This document shows positions 1-7,140 of a stretch of 12,028 bases of DNA, in pieces; the first letter of the stretch is position 1, and each line of letters begins with the position of its first letter. A model generated the notes under the pieces. That model searched no databases, was not told the origin of the DNA, and saw only the letters and a list, made by a program, of their open reading frames with translations. The translations under genes were made by a program, and so were the position numbers. Origin of the DNA: M0108 sp044228695. Its GTDB lineage: Bacteria > Pseudomonadota > Gammaproteobacteria > Chromatiales > Chromatiaceae. The DNA lies in contig JBGAUK010000100.1 of assembly GCA_044228695.1 (NCBI GenBank), positions 1-12,028 on the forward strand. The letters run 5' to 3'.

Positions 1-505
1 GTTCCAGGTGAATCACGGCGCCGGACATGTCGAAGCTGGCGGGAAATTCCTTGGCCGTGACCAGCTTCAGGGTACTCCCCGCGGTCGCGGACCGGGGCTT
101 TTGGCGCTGCAGATTGAAGACGTGGGACAGCTCCAGCGGCCCGGTCTTGGGGTCAAGGGCGCGGGTGGCCGCCAAGGGACCCGGGGCGGGCGGGTGGCGG
201 GAGATATAGACCTGTTTGGTGGGGAACTGCCGGAGTTGCTCGGGCGTAAGGCCGAGATTGGCGGCGACCCAGGCGCTAGGGGTATGGGACACCCAGTCGG
301 TGATACTGAAGGTCGCCCCCTCGGAGAAGGTACCGTCATTGAACACCAGCAGGAAGGTGGCGGTGCCGGGGCCCAGGCCCTCGATGCTGTGACCCCAGCC
401 CCGCGGGAAATACCAGAGCTCGCCCGCCGACACGTCGGCAATCTCGGCCTTGCCCTCGGGGCTCGTGAGGGTGATGCGGGTGTTGCCCTCGGAGGGCCAG
501 TTACG
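1..505 (-). pseudogene. Oxalate decarboxylase-type bicupin, 5'-truncated remnant (also cut by left window edge)
   Basis: Read on the minus strand from 505 down to the edge, this frame is open for 168 codons and gives a clear bicupin oxalate decarboxylase signature. It contains ADVSAGELWYFPRGWGHSIE, then FLLVFNDGTFSEGATFSITDW, and near the edge FDMSGAVIHLE, which in the family leads into cupin 2. In Bacillus OxdC the equivalent segments carry the last His ligand of the cupin 1 manganese site (here in GWGHSIE) and the lid glutamate (here in FSEGA). The front of cupin 1, with the RELHWH-type His-x-His and Glu ligands, is absent. An in-frame TAA lies at 508-506, just upstream of the first homologous residues, no plausible start codon follows, and no other frame upstream encodes the missing part. 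I infer a gene that lost its 5' end. The rest of cupin 2 would lie left of the window. Family members convert oxalate to formate and CO2. Family assignment is firm; inactivity is likely but not proven. Confidence 0.8.
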
Positions 506-533
506 TTAGAGTCGGGTCAGGATCGCTAACTGG
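497..533. repeat. 7-bp inverted repeat at the breakpoint of the oxalate decarboxylase remnant
   Basis: CCAGTTA at 497-503 and TAACTGG at 527-533 are perfect reverse complements separated by 23 bases. A second internal pairing, GTTAG with CTAAC, is also possible. The left arm covers the last recognisable codons of the truncated gene, so the repeat sits at the point where homology stops. It may be the scar of a deletion or insertion, or chance. Confidence 0.35.
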
Positions 534-712
534 CTTACTCGATCTGGCCATGTTCGCGGGCTTGCGGGTGCTGGCTCCACGGCACCCGGTCCCCGCGCTC
601 CCTTTTCAATACCCCAGCCTGTCGATATCCCAGAGCAATCCGCGCTTTCGGCACGCCTCAACCCTTCGCGAATCGACGCCCTTTAACCTACGCCACCCCG
701 AGGGGACTAAAA
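506..712. other. Intergenic stretch between the cupin remnant and the lipoprotein gene
   Basis: No convincing gene is seen. The stretch holds an inverted repeat, CGGGTGC at 565-571 with GCACCCG at 582-588 around a 10-base loop, but no adjacent T run makes it a terminator in either direction. It should hold the promoter of the downstream lipoprotein gene. I could not find a pair of sigma-70 boxes with good spacing, so none is called. Confidence 0.4.
700..705 (+). promoter_or_regulatory. Ribosome binding site of the lipoprotein gene
   Basis: GAGGGG ends 7 bases before the ATG at 713 and decides this start over the in-frame ATG codons at 749 and 755, which have no Shine-Dalgarno sequence before them. 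Confidence 0.65.
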
Positions 713-3700
713 ATGAGGTTCGTCACGCATACACTTTTTCTCTGGCTGATGAAGATGGCTTTGGTTCTCGCCCTGGCGACCCTGGTTTCCTGTGCCGACT
801 CAGGGTCACCGGAGGGGGATAGTCCCGTGATCGGGCTCACTGTGGGGACGGTCGACGACGGCTGGCAGGCTACCCTGGATTTATCGGAAAAATGCGATGA
901 GTTGCGCGTGACGCTGAATGGACAGTCCGTCAGCCACCTTTTCAAGACCTATATCGTCGGTCCCCAGCAGGTGCGCCTCGCCCCGGACGATGGTCTGGGC
1001 TATGGCCAGAACAGCCTCAAGGTCCTCGCGATTAATAAGCACGGGGCCTATCCCGCGCGGCAGGACTTCCAGGTGCCGCGCTCGCAGCCACTGGCCTCCG
1101 CCGGGCCGGATACGCCAACGCGGACCCACACACGTGTCGAACTGGACAGCAAGGCAACACTGGGGTTGTCCGCGAACCAGGAGTTCGCCTGGCGGATGGT
1201 CCGCGCCCCAGCCGGCTCTCGGGCGGCACTGCTGGAGGAGAACGCGCCGCGCTCATCCTTCACCCCCGATATCAACGGCACCTACGAGATCGAACTCACC
1301 GTGCGAGACGCCCATACCGGCGCGGTTGGGCGTGACCTGCTGTCGTCCCCGGCCCGGCCCAATTACCCGCCGATCGGTGTCGGGATCGATACCATAGCCC
1401 CCTATAACGGTGGCTATGCGATGGTCATCGGCACCAACTGCACGCCCGAAGTCGAGGGCTGTACGCCCAATGGCGCGACTGGCCAACCCCCGCTCTTCCC
1501 TTACAATATCTACCCTTACAATACCGCCTATCCCGTCCAACTGCTCATTCTCGCGCGCGAGACGCTCGAACCCTTATGGATATCGTCGTACGCGGGCAAT
1601 AGCGGTGACGCAGCCAACGTGGTCACGGCAATACAAAACACCACGGAAACCCAGACGAAGGGGGGATTTTACAATCCGATTGTCATCCTCTCGACTCTAG
1701 GGGTTGAAGGGGTTGGGCTCATCGCTGGCGAGTTCGCGACGACGACGTTGAACTCAATCATCGCCCCTACAAATTATACCGAGGCGAACCAGGCGAACGG
1801 AGGATCATGGTTGGGCTTGTCGTTGGGAGTACCCGGGTGGAGTGCCATCGGCGTAGAGATTCCAAGCGATACGACGGGTCCGGCGGGCTACTTGTCGGCC
1901 AATCCCGAATGGCCAGCAGGCAATCAGACGGGCTATCTGCAGTACGACAGCGCAAAAGGCAGATACAACTTCGTACCGGGCCAGTATGCGTCCTTTAACA
2001 CGGCCGCCGCCGCGCCCACCACGACCAACACCATGGCTATCAATGGCACCTCCTACGTGTCCGAGTCCTTGGGTGATTGCGCGGGGGGGTTCCAATTGGT
2101 GGTTTTGGAGGCATCGATCCTGGCGGCACCCTCTGGGGGCATTCTCCCGGCCAACCAAACTTTCCTGACCAATTGCGGCACCGATACCAACGATTGCGGC
2201 ACCGATACTAATGATGGCTGTGCCATCACCCAACTGGCCGACGCTCTCAATAACGTCGCTGATCAACCCTTGCTGGTATTCCTGCAAAGCATCGGCAACC
2301 CAATCTCCGCCAGCGTGACGATGCAGCACCTTGCGGCCAGCACGATCTCGCCCGCGCTGGAGGTCCTCGGGGGCATTGGCGACGCCTTCAACAAGTCCAT
2401 CCAGGCAGTAGCAACCCCGGGCTATGCCCTCGTCGGCGGCGGCTTCCTGCTCGCCGACCGGCCAGCGACCGCCCAATGGGCCTACGGCCTGGAGGCCTCC
2501 GGTGCCGCACCGGGCGGGGCCGCCGGGCAAACCGTCTTCCTGGAAGGTCTGTTGCAACGGAATCAGCTCTGGCGGTATGCGCCGGCGGCAGGCGCCTCCT
2601 GGCTCACCCAGGCAAGCGCCCTCCCCTTACTGGTGTACCAGCCGACGGTGCCCTGGCCTTACGGCACCTCGGACTATCAAGCGACACTCGCCTGCATTTC
2701 CAACGCCATGCAGCTCGACACCCAGGACTCGTCGAATTGCTACACCCCGGACCAAGACTACCTCAATGTCCGCTTTGCCTACTGCAACACCGACATTGGC
2801 TGGTCCGGGCTCCAGAATTCGAGCATTGCCTCGACCTGCGGCACCCAGCAGGGTTTTACCAGCGTCATCGCGCAACTCCTCAGCGAAACGGGGGTCCTGG
2901 CCACGCCCGGTGTCGCCAATATCCAAACGCTGAACAAGGTGATCACCCAATATCAAAACCTCTATACGTCGCAGAATACCGATGACCCCACGATCGGTAT
3001 CGCGGGACAGGTCGATGCCGTCAAGACAACCTTGGAGAATAACTTCGGCTATGACAGCTCCCTGAACGTCGCCGGTACCTGGCTCGGGCTGGTGTCGGAT
3101 GGACTTAGCGTGGTTGCCGCGGCGAGAGACGCGATTGAGGCATCGATCCCCGGCATGGGGGTCCTGGCCTCGTTGGGGACCCTCGTCGGAGATATTCTGG
3201 TGGATGAAACGGGCACCAGCCAACTCGGTCCCATCATCGACACCACGGCGGAGAATCTGGCGGCTGATCTGTCAACCCGTTACACCACGGCGGCCAATGC
3301 CCTGGGCTATTACGAGGATATAATCCTCTCCGACTCTGGCAAGCTCGGTAATTCATCCCAGGCCTTGCCCTATTTCTCTCAAGAGGTCCTGCCAGGAGTC
3401 GTCAACTACATGCAAAAGGGGGTGCAACGCTTCGCCTATGGCCGCATGCTGGGGGCGGTTTACAATTCTTACGGTTTGCTGCCCACCGATAACAACAAGC
3501 CAAGCGGTGCCGACCAGACAAATCCACCCGACGGTTACGGCTGTCCGGGGGAATTTGGCAATGATGATCCGTCCTTCAACGTGGGCTCGGCCTCGGAAAA
3601 CAGTTCCTGGATTAATTTCACCTACCGGGACCAAATCCCCGCCCTGCCCAGCGCCCTCTACGGCGAGGGACCTTATCCCGGCGGCGCCCCCTTCAATATG

Positions 3701-3871
3701 GTGCTCGGTCATGAGATCGGAGACGGCGATTCGTATCAGGTACCGTCCGATGCCATGCTCCAGCCGATCTACCAATCATCCGCGGGTAAGGGGCTCGGTG
3801 AGTGGCCGGTCTGGTTCTTCCGGCACAATTTCACCCAAGTGGGCTTCACCGATTGTGGCCCGGTGGACTAA
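713..3871 (+). CDS. Large predicted outer-membrane lipoprotein with PKD-like and two ILEI/PANDER-like modules; function unknown
   Basis: A 1052-residue protein with no family name I can give with certainty. The N-terminus has a hydrophobic segment (about 8-24) ending in lipobox LVSC, so Cys27 should be lipidated; Ala at +2 would permit transport to the outer membrane. Residues 40-122 look like a small beta domain. Residues 125-210 are PKD-like (FAWRMVRAPAGS, then FTPDINGTYEIELTVRD). Two later segments share one pattern: about 274-385 (YPVQLLILARETLEP, IVILSTLG, GWSAIGVEIP) and about 459-578 (GGFQLVVLEASIL, LLVFLQSIG, ALEVLGG, YALVGGG). This is the order of elements in the ILEI/PANDER fold, by eye only. 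A 7-residue Asp-rich repeat interrupts the second module. Residues 785-830 are hydrophobic and probably helical; the Cys-containing tail is unrecognised. The protein is rich in Asn, Gln, Thr and Tyr, and its codons are less GC-biased than those of the genes downstream, which suggests transfer or different selection. It probably acts on the cell surface. Confidence 0.85.
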   Translation: MRFVTHTLFLWLMKMALVLALATLVSCADSGSPEGDSPVIGLTVGTVDDGWQATLDLSEKCDELRVTLNGQSVSHLFKTYIVGPQQVRLAPDDGLGYGQNSLKVLAINKHGAYPARQDFQVPRSQPLASAGPDTPTRTHTRVELDSKATLGLSANQEFAWRMVRAPAGSRAALLEENAPRSSFTPDINGTYEIELTVRDAHTGAVGRDLLSSPARPNYPPIGVGIDTIAPYNGGYAMVIGTNCTPEVEGCTPNGATGQPPLFPYNIYPYNTAYPVQLLILARETLEPLWISSYAGNSGDAANVVTAIQNTTETQTKGGFYNPIVILSTLGVEGVGLIAGEFATTTLNSIIAPTNYTEANQANGGSWLGLSLGVPGWSAIGVEIPSDTTGPAGYLSANPEWPAGNQTGYLQYDSAKGRYNFVPGQYASFNTAAAAPTTTNTMAINGTSYVSESLGDCAGGFQLVVLEASILAAPSGGILPANQTFLTNCGTDTNDCGTDTNDGCAITQLADALNNVADQPLLVFLQSIGNPISASVTMQHLAASTISPALEVLGGIGDAFNKSIQAVATPGYALVGGGFLLADRPATAQWAYGLEASGAAPGGAAGQTVFLEGLLQRNQLWRYAPAAGASWLTQASALPLLVYQPTVPWPYGTSDYQATLACISNAMQLDTQDSSNCYTPDQDYLNVRFAYCNTDIGWSGLQNSSIASTCGTQQGFTSVIAQLLSETGVLATPGVANIQTLNKVITQYQNLYTSQNTDDPTIGIAGQVDAVKTTLENNFGYDSSLNVAGTWLGLVSDGLSVVAAARDAIEASIPGMGVLASLGTLVGDILVDETGTSQLGPIIDTTAENLAADLSTRYTTAANALGYYEDIILSDSGKLGNSSQALPYFSQEVLPGVVNYMQKGVQRFAYGRMLGAVYNSYGLLPTDNNKPSGADQTNPPDGYGCPGEFGNDDPSFNVGSASENSSWINFTYRDQIPALPSALYGEGPYPGGAPFNMVLGHEIGDGDSYQVPSDAMLQPIYQSSAGKGLGEWPVWFFRHNFTQVGFTDCGPVD
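2172..2213 (+). repeat. Two tandem 21-bp units encoding an Asp-rich heptapeptide
   Basis: Units at 2172-2192 and 2193-2213 are the same except for two bases, at the end of the unit. They encode CGTDTND twice, from Cys488 of the lipoprotein, followed by GC. The spacing of Asp and Asn resembles short calcium-binding loops such as thrombospondin type 3 repeats; calcium binding is inference only. Confidence 0.8.
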
Positions 3872-3904
3872 TGGGCATTGCCCCCCGGGGCACGGCCGAT
3901 CGAC

Positions 3905-4582
3905 ATGAAGCGCCGTCTCACATCCGCCCCCCCGCCTGGGGGGCCCCTGGCCCTGGCTCGGGCCTATGCCCAGGCGGATTTTGCCGAGGACGGCAACCGC
4001 TTCCTCCAGGCCCTGCGAGACCTGAATCCTGGCATCCTGGACGGCCAACTCGCCCTGGCCCTGGGTTGCGAACCGGCGGACTATGTCATCCGTTTCCTCA
4101 AGGCCTGGCCCGGGGCACGCTGCGAGGCAGTCGACGACTCCGCCGACCGGCTGGAGATTGCCCGCGCCAGCCTGGAGGCCTGGCCCGGGGTTGCCCGCCG
4201 CTGCCAACTGATCCACGACACCCTACCGCCGATGCAATTGGCGGCCGGCGCTTATGACTTGGTCCTGACCAACAGCCTGCTGCATCGCTTCCCCGACCCC
4301 CACCTGCTCTGGCGCGGCATCGGCGCGGCGGGCCGGCCCGGCGCCCTCGTCCTGGTCATGGACCTGATGCGCCCGCCCTCCCCGGGCTGGGCCGAATCCC
4401 TGGTGGTGACCTATGTTGGCGACGAACCCGAGCTGCTCCAAAGCGACTACCGCGCCGCCCTCTTTGCTGCCTTCGAGCCCGCGGAGGTCCAGGCCCAGTT
4501 GGCCGCGGCCGGCCTGGACAGCCTGGAAGTGGCGGTGGTGAGCGACCGTCACCTGGCGGTCTCCGGCCGGCTGCCCGGTTGA
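3905..4582 (+). CDS. Class I SAM-dependent methyltransferase, substrate unknown
   Basis: A 225-residue Rossmann-fold methyltransferase. The SAM-binding region is LALGCEPADY (about 51-60), a divergent form of the usual hydrophobic-DxGCGxG motif I. The acidic end of strand 2 is EAVDDSADRLEIAR (74-87, Asp77 likely touching the ribose). The motif IV equivalent is YDLVLTNSLLHRFPDP (117-132), followed by VMDLMRPPSP (151-160). A C-terminal block with YRAALFAAFEPAEVQAQLAAAGL and SDRHLAVSGR is typical of a family of small bacterial methyltransferases often annotated only as class I. The ATG at 3905 is preferred to a TTG at 3878; neither has a strong Shine-Dalgarno sequence. It starts 33 bases after the lipoprotein stop and ends 8 bases before dapF, so it probably belongs to the dapF transcript. 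Nothing in the sequence gives the substrate. Confidence 0.85.
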   Translation: MKRRLTSAPPPGGPLALARAYAQADFAEDGNRFLQALRDLNPGILDGQLALALGCEPADYVIRFLKAWPGARCEAVDDSADRLEIARASLEAWPGVARRCQLIHDTLPPMQLAAGAYDLVLTNSLLHRFPDPHLLWRGIGAAGRPGALVLVMDLMRPPSPGWAESLVVTYVGDEPELLQSDYRAALFAAFEPAEVQAQLAAAGLDSLEVAVVSDRHLAVSGRLPG

Positions 4583-4590
4583 TTGGGGCC

Positions 4591-5421
4591 ATGATACTGC
4601 GCTTCACCAAGATGCAGGGCTTGGGCAACGACTTTGTCGTCTTCGACGGTGTGCGCCAGCGGGTAACCCTGAGCACAGCGCAGTGCCGCTTCCTGGCGGA
4701 CCGTCGCTTTGGCATCGGCTGCGACCAGATCCTGCTGGTGGAGCCCCCGCGCCTGGCCGGCACCGACTTCCAATACCGCATCTTCAACGCCGATGGCTCC
4801 GAGGTAGAACAGTGCGGCAACGGCGCCCGCTGCTTTGCCCGCTTCGTACGCGACCAGGGGCTGACGGACCAGACCGAGATCCCGGTGGGCACCGCCGCGG
4901 GCCCCATCCACCTTTTCCTCGAGGCCGACGGCCAGGTGCGGGTGAACATGGGCACGCCCCGCTTCACCCCCGAGCGCATCCCCTTCCTGGCGACGGCGGA
5001 GGCGGACAGCTACGACCTGGAGGTGGACGGCCAGACCCTGAGGATCGGCGCCGTCTCCTTGGGCAACCCCCACGCCGTGCTGCCGGTTCCTGACCTGGAC
5101 CAGGCACCCGTCGCCCGGCTGGGCCCCCTCATTGAAAGCCATCCTCGCTTTCCCCGGCGGGTCAACGCCGGCTTCATGCAGATCCTGGACCCGGGCCATA
5201 TCCGGCTGCGGGTCTTCGAGCGCTGCGCCGGCGAGACCCTGGCCTGCGGCACCGGTGCCTGCGCCGCCGTGGCCGTGGGCCATCGCCTCGGCCTGCTGGA
5301 CGAGACCGTGCGGGTGAGTCTGCCCGGCGGCGATCTGCGCATCACCTGGGCCGGCGGCACCGAACCCCTGTGGATGACCGGGCCCGCCGTCAGCGTCTTT
5401 AGCGGGGAGATCGAGCTATGA
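4591..5421 (+). CDS. dapF: Diaminopimelate epimerase DapF
   Basis: Cytoplasmic, cofactor-free epimerase that converts LL- to meso-diaminopimelate, the precursor of lysine and the peptidoglycan cross-link. The 276-residue length matches E. coli DapF (274). It opens with MILRFTKMQGLGNDFVVFDG, the family signature. Both active-site cysteines are present as the two-base pair: Cys75 in EQCGNGARCFARF and Cys219 in LACGTGACAAVAVG. FNADGSE (65-71), SLGNPHAV (156-163) and the C-terminal MTGPAVSVF are also conserved. The ATG at 4591 is preferred to a TTG at 4579 because family homology begins there; a GGGG lies just upstream. The last bases overlap the next gene as ATGA, implying translational coupling with the DUF484 gene. 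Confidence 0.97.
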   Translation: MILRFTKMQGLGNDFVVFDGVRQRVTLSTAQCRFLADRRFGIGCDQILLVEPPRLAGTDFQYRIFNADGSEVEQCGNGARCFARFVRDQGLTDQTEIPVGTAAGPIHLFLEADGQVRVNMGTPRFTPERIPFLATAEADSYDLEVDGQTLRIGAVSLGNPHAVLPVPDLDQAPVARLGPLIESHPRFPRRVNAGFMQILDPGHIRLRVFERCAGETLACGTGACAAVAVGHRLGLLDETVRVSLPGGDLRITWAGGTEPLWMTGPAVSVFSGEIEL

Positions 5422-6080
5422 CCAAGCCGTCCCTAGCCCGGGATGACGCCGTCGCCGCCTACCTGGAGAGAGACCCGGAATTCTTCCTGCGCCACCCCGA
5501 GCTGACCGCCCGCCTGCGCCTGCCCCATGGCCCCGAGGGCACCCTGTCCCTGGTCGAACATCAGATGGGCCTGCTGCGCGCCCAGGTGGAGGGCGAACGT
5601 CGCCTCCTGGCCCAACTCATAGCCCGGGCCCACGACTATGAGGCCCTCACCGACCGCCTCCACGGCCTCATGCTGCAACTCATCACCGCCCCGGATCGCG
5701 CGACCCTGGAGGCTCTATTGAACGACGCCCTGCGCCGGGAATTCGAGGCCGAGGCCGTCGCCCTGGTGTTCGACGCCGCGGCCGGTCAGGCCGGTACCGG
5801 CCCCACGATCCCCAGCGAGGGAGCCGCCGAGATTCCGGCCAGCGCCCGCTGCGGCCCCCTCGACCCAGACCACGCCGCCCTCCTGTTCGCCGACGCCGGT
5901 GTCGGCATCCGCTCCGCCGCCCTCATCCCCGTCCACGCCCCCACCCAAGCCGGCCTGCTGGCCATCGGCAGCACTGACCCCGAGCGCTTCGGCCCGGACA
6001 TGGGCACGGATCATTTAGACCGCCTGGGCGAACTGGTCAGCGCCTGTCTCGGCGCCCTGGAGCCCCAGGGTCATGCCTGA
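5418..6080 (+). CDS. DUF484 family protein, GAF-like
   Basis: A 220-residue protein of the DUF484 family, which in gammaproteobacteria is typically encoded between dapF and xerC. The N-terminal signature VAAYLERDPEFFLRHPEL (12-29) is followed by LSLVEHQMGLLRAQ, a helical, coiled-coil-prone stretch (about 45-88), and a GAF-like domain (about 90-212) ending with GLLAIGSTDPERFGPDMGTDHL. Its molecular role is not established; GAF-like domains often bind small ligands or mediate dimerisation. The start overlaps the dapF stop (ATGA) and has a good ribosome binding site, GGGGAGA at 5404-5410, inside dapF. The stop overlaps the xerC start by 8 bases. No membrane segment is seen. Confidence 0.92.
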   Translation: MTKPSLARDDAVAAYLERDPEFFLRHPELTARLRLPHGPEGTLSLVEHQMGLLRAQVEGERRLLAQLIARAHDYEALTDRLHGLMLQLITAPDRATLEALLNDALRREFEAEAVALVFDAAAGQAGTGPTIPSEGAAEIPASARCGPLDPDHAALLFADAGVGIRSAALIPVHAPTQAGLLAIGSTDPERFGPDMGTDHLDRLGELVSACLGALEPQGHA

Positions 6081-7017
6081 AGCCAACGCGGCCGACAAGG
6101 ATCCGGCCGCCGGTCCGCTGGCCGCCTTTCTGGCCCACCTGGGCCACGAACGCCGGCTCTCGCCCCTGACCCTGAGCAACTACCGCCGCGACCTGGAGCG
6201 GATCGGGGCCTGGCGGGAAGGCGCGGGTCTGGAGTTGGACTGGGCGGCCATGACCCCGGAGGAGGTCCGCCGCTACGTCGCCTGGCGCCATCGCGGCGGT
6301 GCCGGCGGCAAAACCTTGCAGCGGGAACTCTCCTCCCTGCGCAGCCTCTTCAAATACCTGCTGCGCGAGGGCCGCCTGGGCTGCAACCCCGCCCTGGGGA
6401 TCCGCGCCCCCAAGACCGAGCGCAAACTGCCCGCCACCTTCGAGGCCGACCAGCTCTGCGCCCTCCTGGACCAGGCCCAGTCCGAGGACCCCCTGGCCCT
6501 GCGCGACCGGGCCATGATCGAGCTCTTCTACTCCAGCGGCCTGCGCCTGGCGGAGCTGGTCTCGATCAACCTGAACGACATCGACCTGGAGGACGCCAGC
6601 CTGGAGGTCCTCGGCAAGGGGGCCAAGCGCCGCCGCGTCCCCGTCGGCGCCCAGGCCATCGCGGCCCTGCAGCGCTGGCACCGGGTGCGCGGCCAACTGG
6701 CCAGTGCCGGGGAGACCGCCCTCTTCGTCAGCCAGCGCGGGCGCCGCATCCACCCCCGCACCGTCGAGCAGCGGCTCCAGCACTGGGCCGCGGAACAGGG
6801 GGCCGGCCGCCACCTGCACCCCCACCTGCTGCGCCACTCCTTCGCCAGCCACCTGCTGGAATCATCCGGCGACCTGCGCGCGGTGCAGGAACTCCTGGGT
6901 CACGCCAACATTGGCACCACCCAGATCTACACCCACCTGGATTTTCAGCACCTGGCCCAGGTTTATGACCAGGCTCATCCACGGGCGCGTCGCAAAGATA
7001 GGAATGAGGACGATTAG
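6073..7017 (+). CDS. xerC: Tyrosine recombinase XerC
   Basis: Site-specific tyrosine recombinase that acts with XerD at dif to resolve chromosome dimers before cell division. The 314-residue protein has an N-terminal SAM-like core-binding domain (about 15-105; LSPLTLSNYRRDLERI, KTLQRELSSLRSLFKYLLREG) and a catalytic domain (about 120-300). All catalytic residues are visible: Arg158 in SSGLRLAEL, Lys182 in LGKGAKRR, His251 and Arg254 in HLLRHSFASHLL, His277 in LLGHANI and the nucleophile Tyr286 in QIYTHLD. Position after DUF484 and dapF supports XerC rather than XerD or an integrase. The start lies 8 bases inside the previous gene; GGAG at 6059-6062 is a possible ribosome binding site. It is the last gene of the plus-strand cluster. 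Confidence 0.96.
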   Translation: MPEANAADKDPAAGPLAAFLAHLGHERRLSPLTLSNYRRDLERIGAWREGAGLELDWAAMTPEEVRRYVAWRHRGGAGGKTLQRELSSLRSLFKYLLREGRLGCNPALGIRAPKTERKLPATFEADQLCALLDQAQSEDPLALRDRAMIELFYSSGLRLAELVSINLNDIDLEDASLEVLGKGAKRRRVPVGAQAIAALQRWHRVRGQLASAGETALFVSQRGRRIHPRTVEQRLQHWAAEQGAGRHLHPHLLRHSFASHLLESSGDLRAVQELLGHANIGTTQIYTHLDFQHLAQVYDQAHPRARRKDRNEDD

Positions 7018-7140
7018 ACCCGCGAACCGCAGTGCCCCTGACGCTTAAGGTAGCATGGCGCTTGCGCACGGGAGGGCCGGTGCCGCTTGCCGATCCGGGG
7101 GGGCGTGACCGCGGTGGATGTCTCGCCAATCCCCATCGGC
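7018..7140. other. Convergent intergenic gap between xerC and bioD
   Basis: Two operons converge here with 123 bases between stop codons. I looked for a hairpin followed by a T run on either strand and saw none; only short GC-rich pairings such as GCGCTTGCGC are present. Transcription ends in a way not evident from sequence, perhaps Rho-dependent. Confidence 0.5.

Noticed and set aside
8..529. Open frame of 173 codons on the plus strand at the left edge
   Set aside because: It lies opposite the oxalate decarboxylase frame, whose family motifs are unmistakable; the plus-strand product is Gly/Arg-rich and matches nothing known to me.
565..588. Hairpin as a rho-independent terminator
   Set aside because: The 7-bp stem has no T run directly after it on either strand; the nearest T run is about 14 bases away.
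3883..3890. CCCCGGGG palindrome just after the lipoprotein stop as a terminator
   Set aside because: No loop and no T tract; the next gene begins within about 15 bases.
6073..7017. XerC as an integrase marking a genomic island
   Set aside because: Its length, motifs and position after dapF and DUF484 are those of housekeeping XerC; no tRNA, att repeats or phage genes accompany it.
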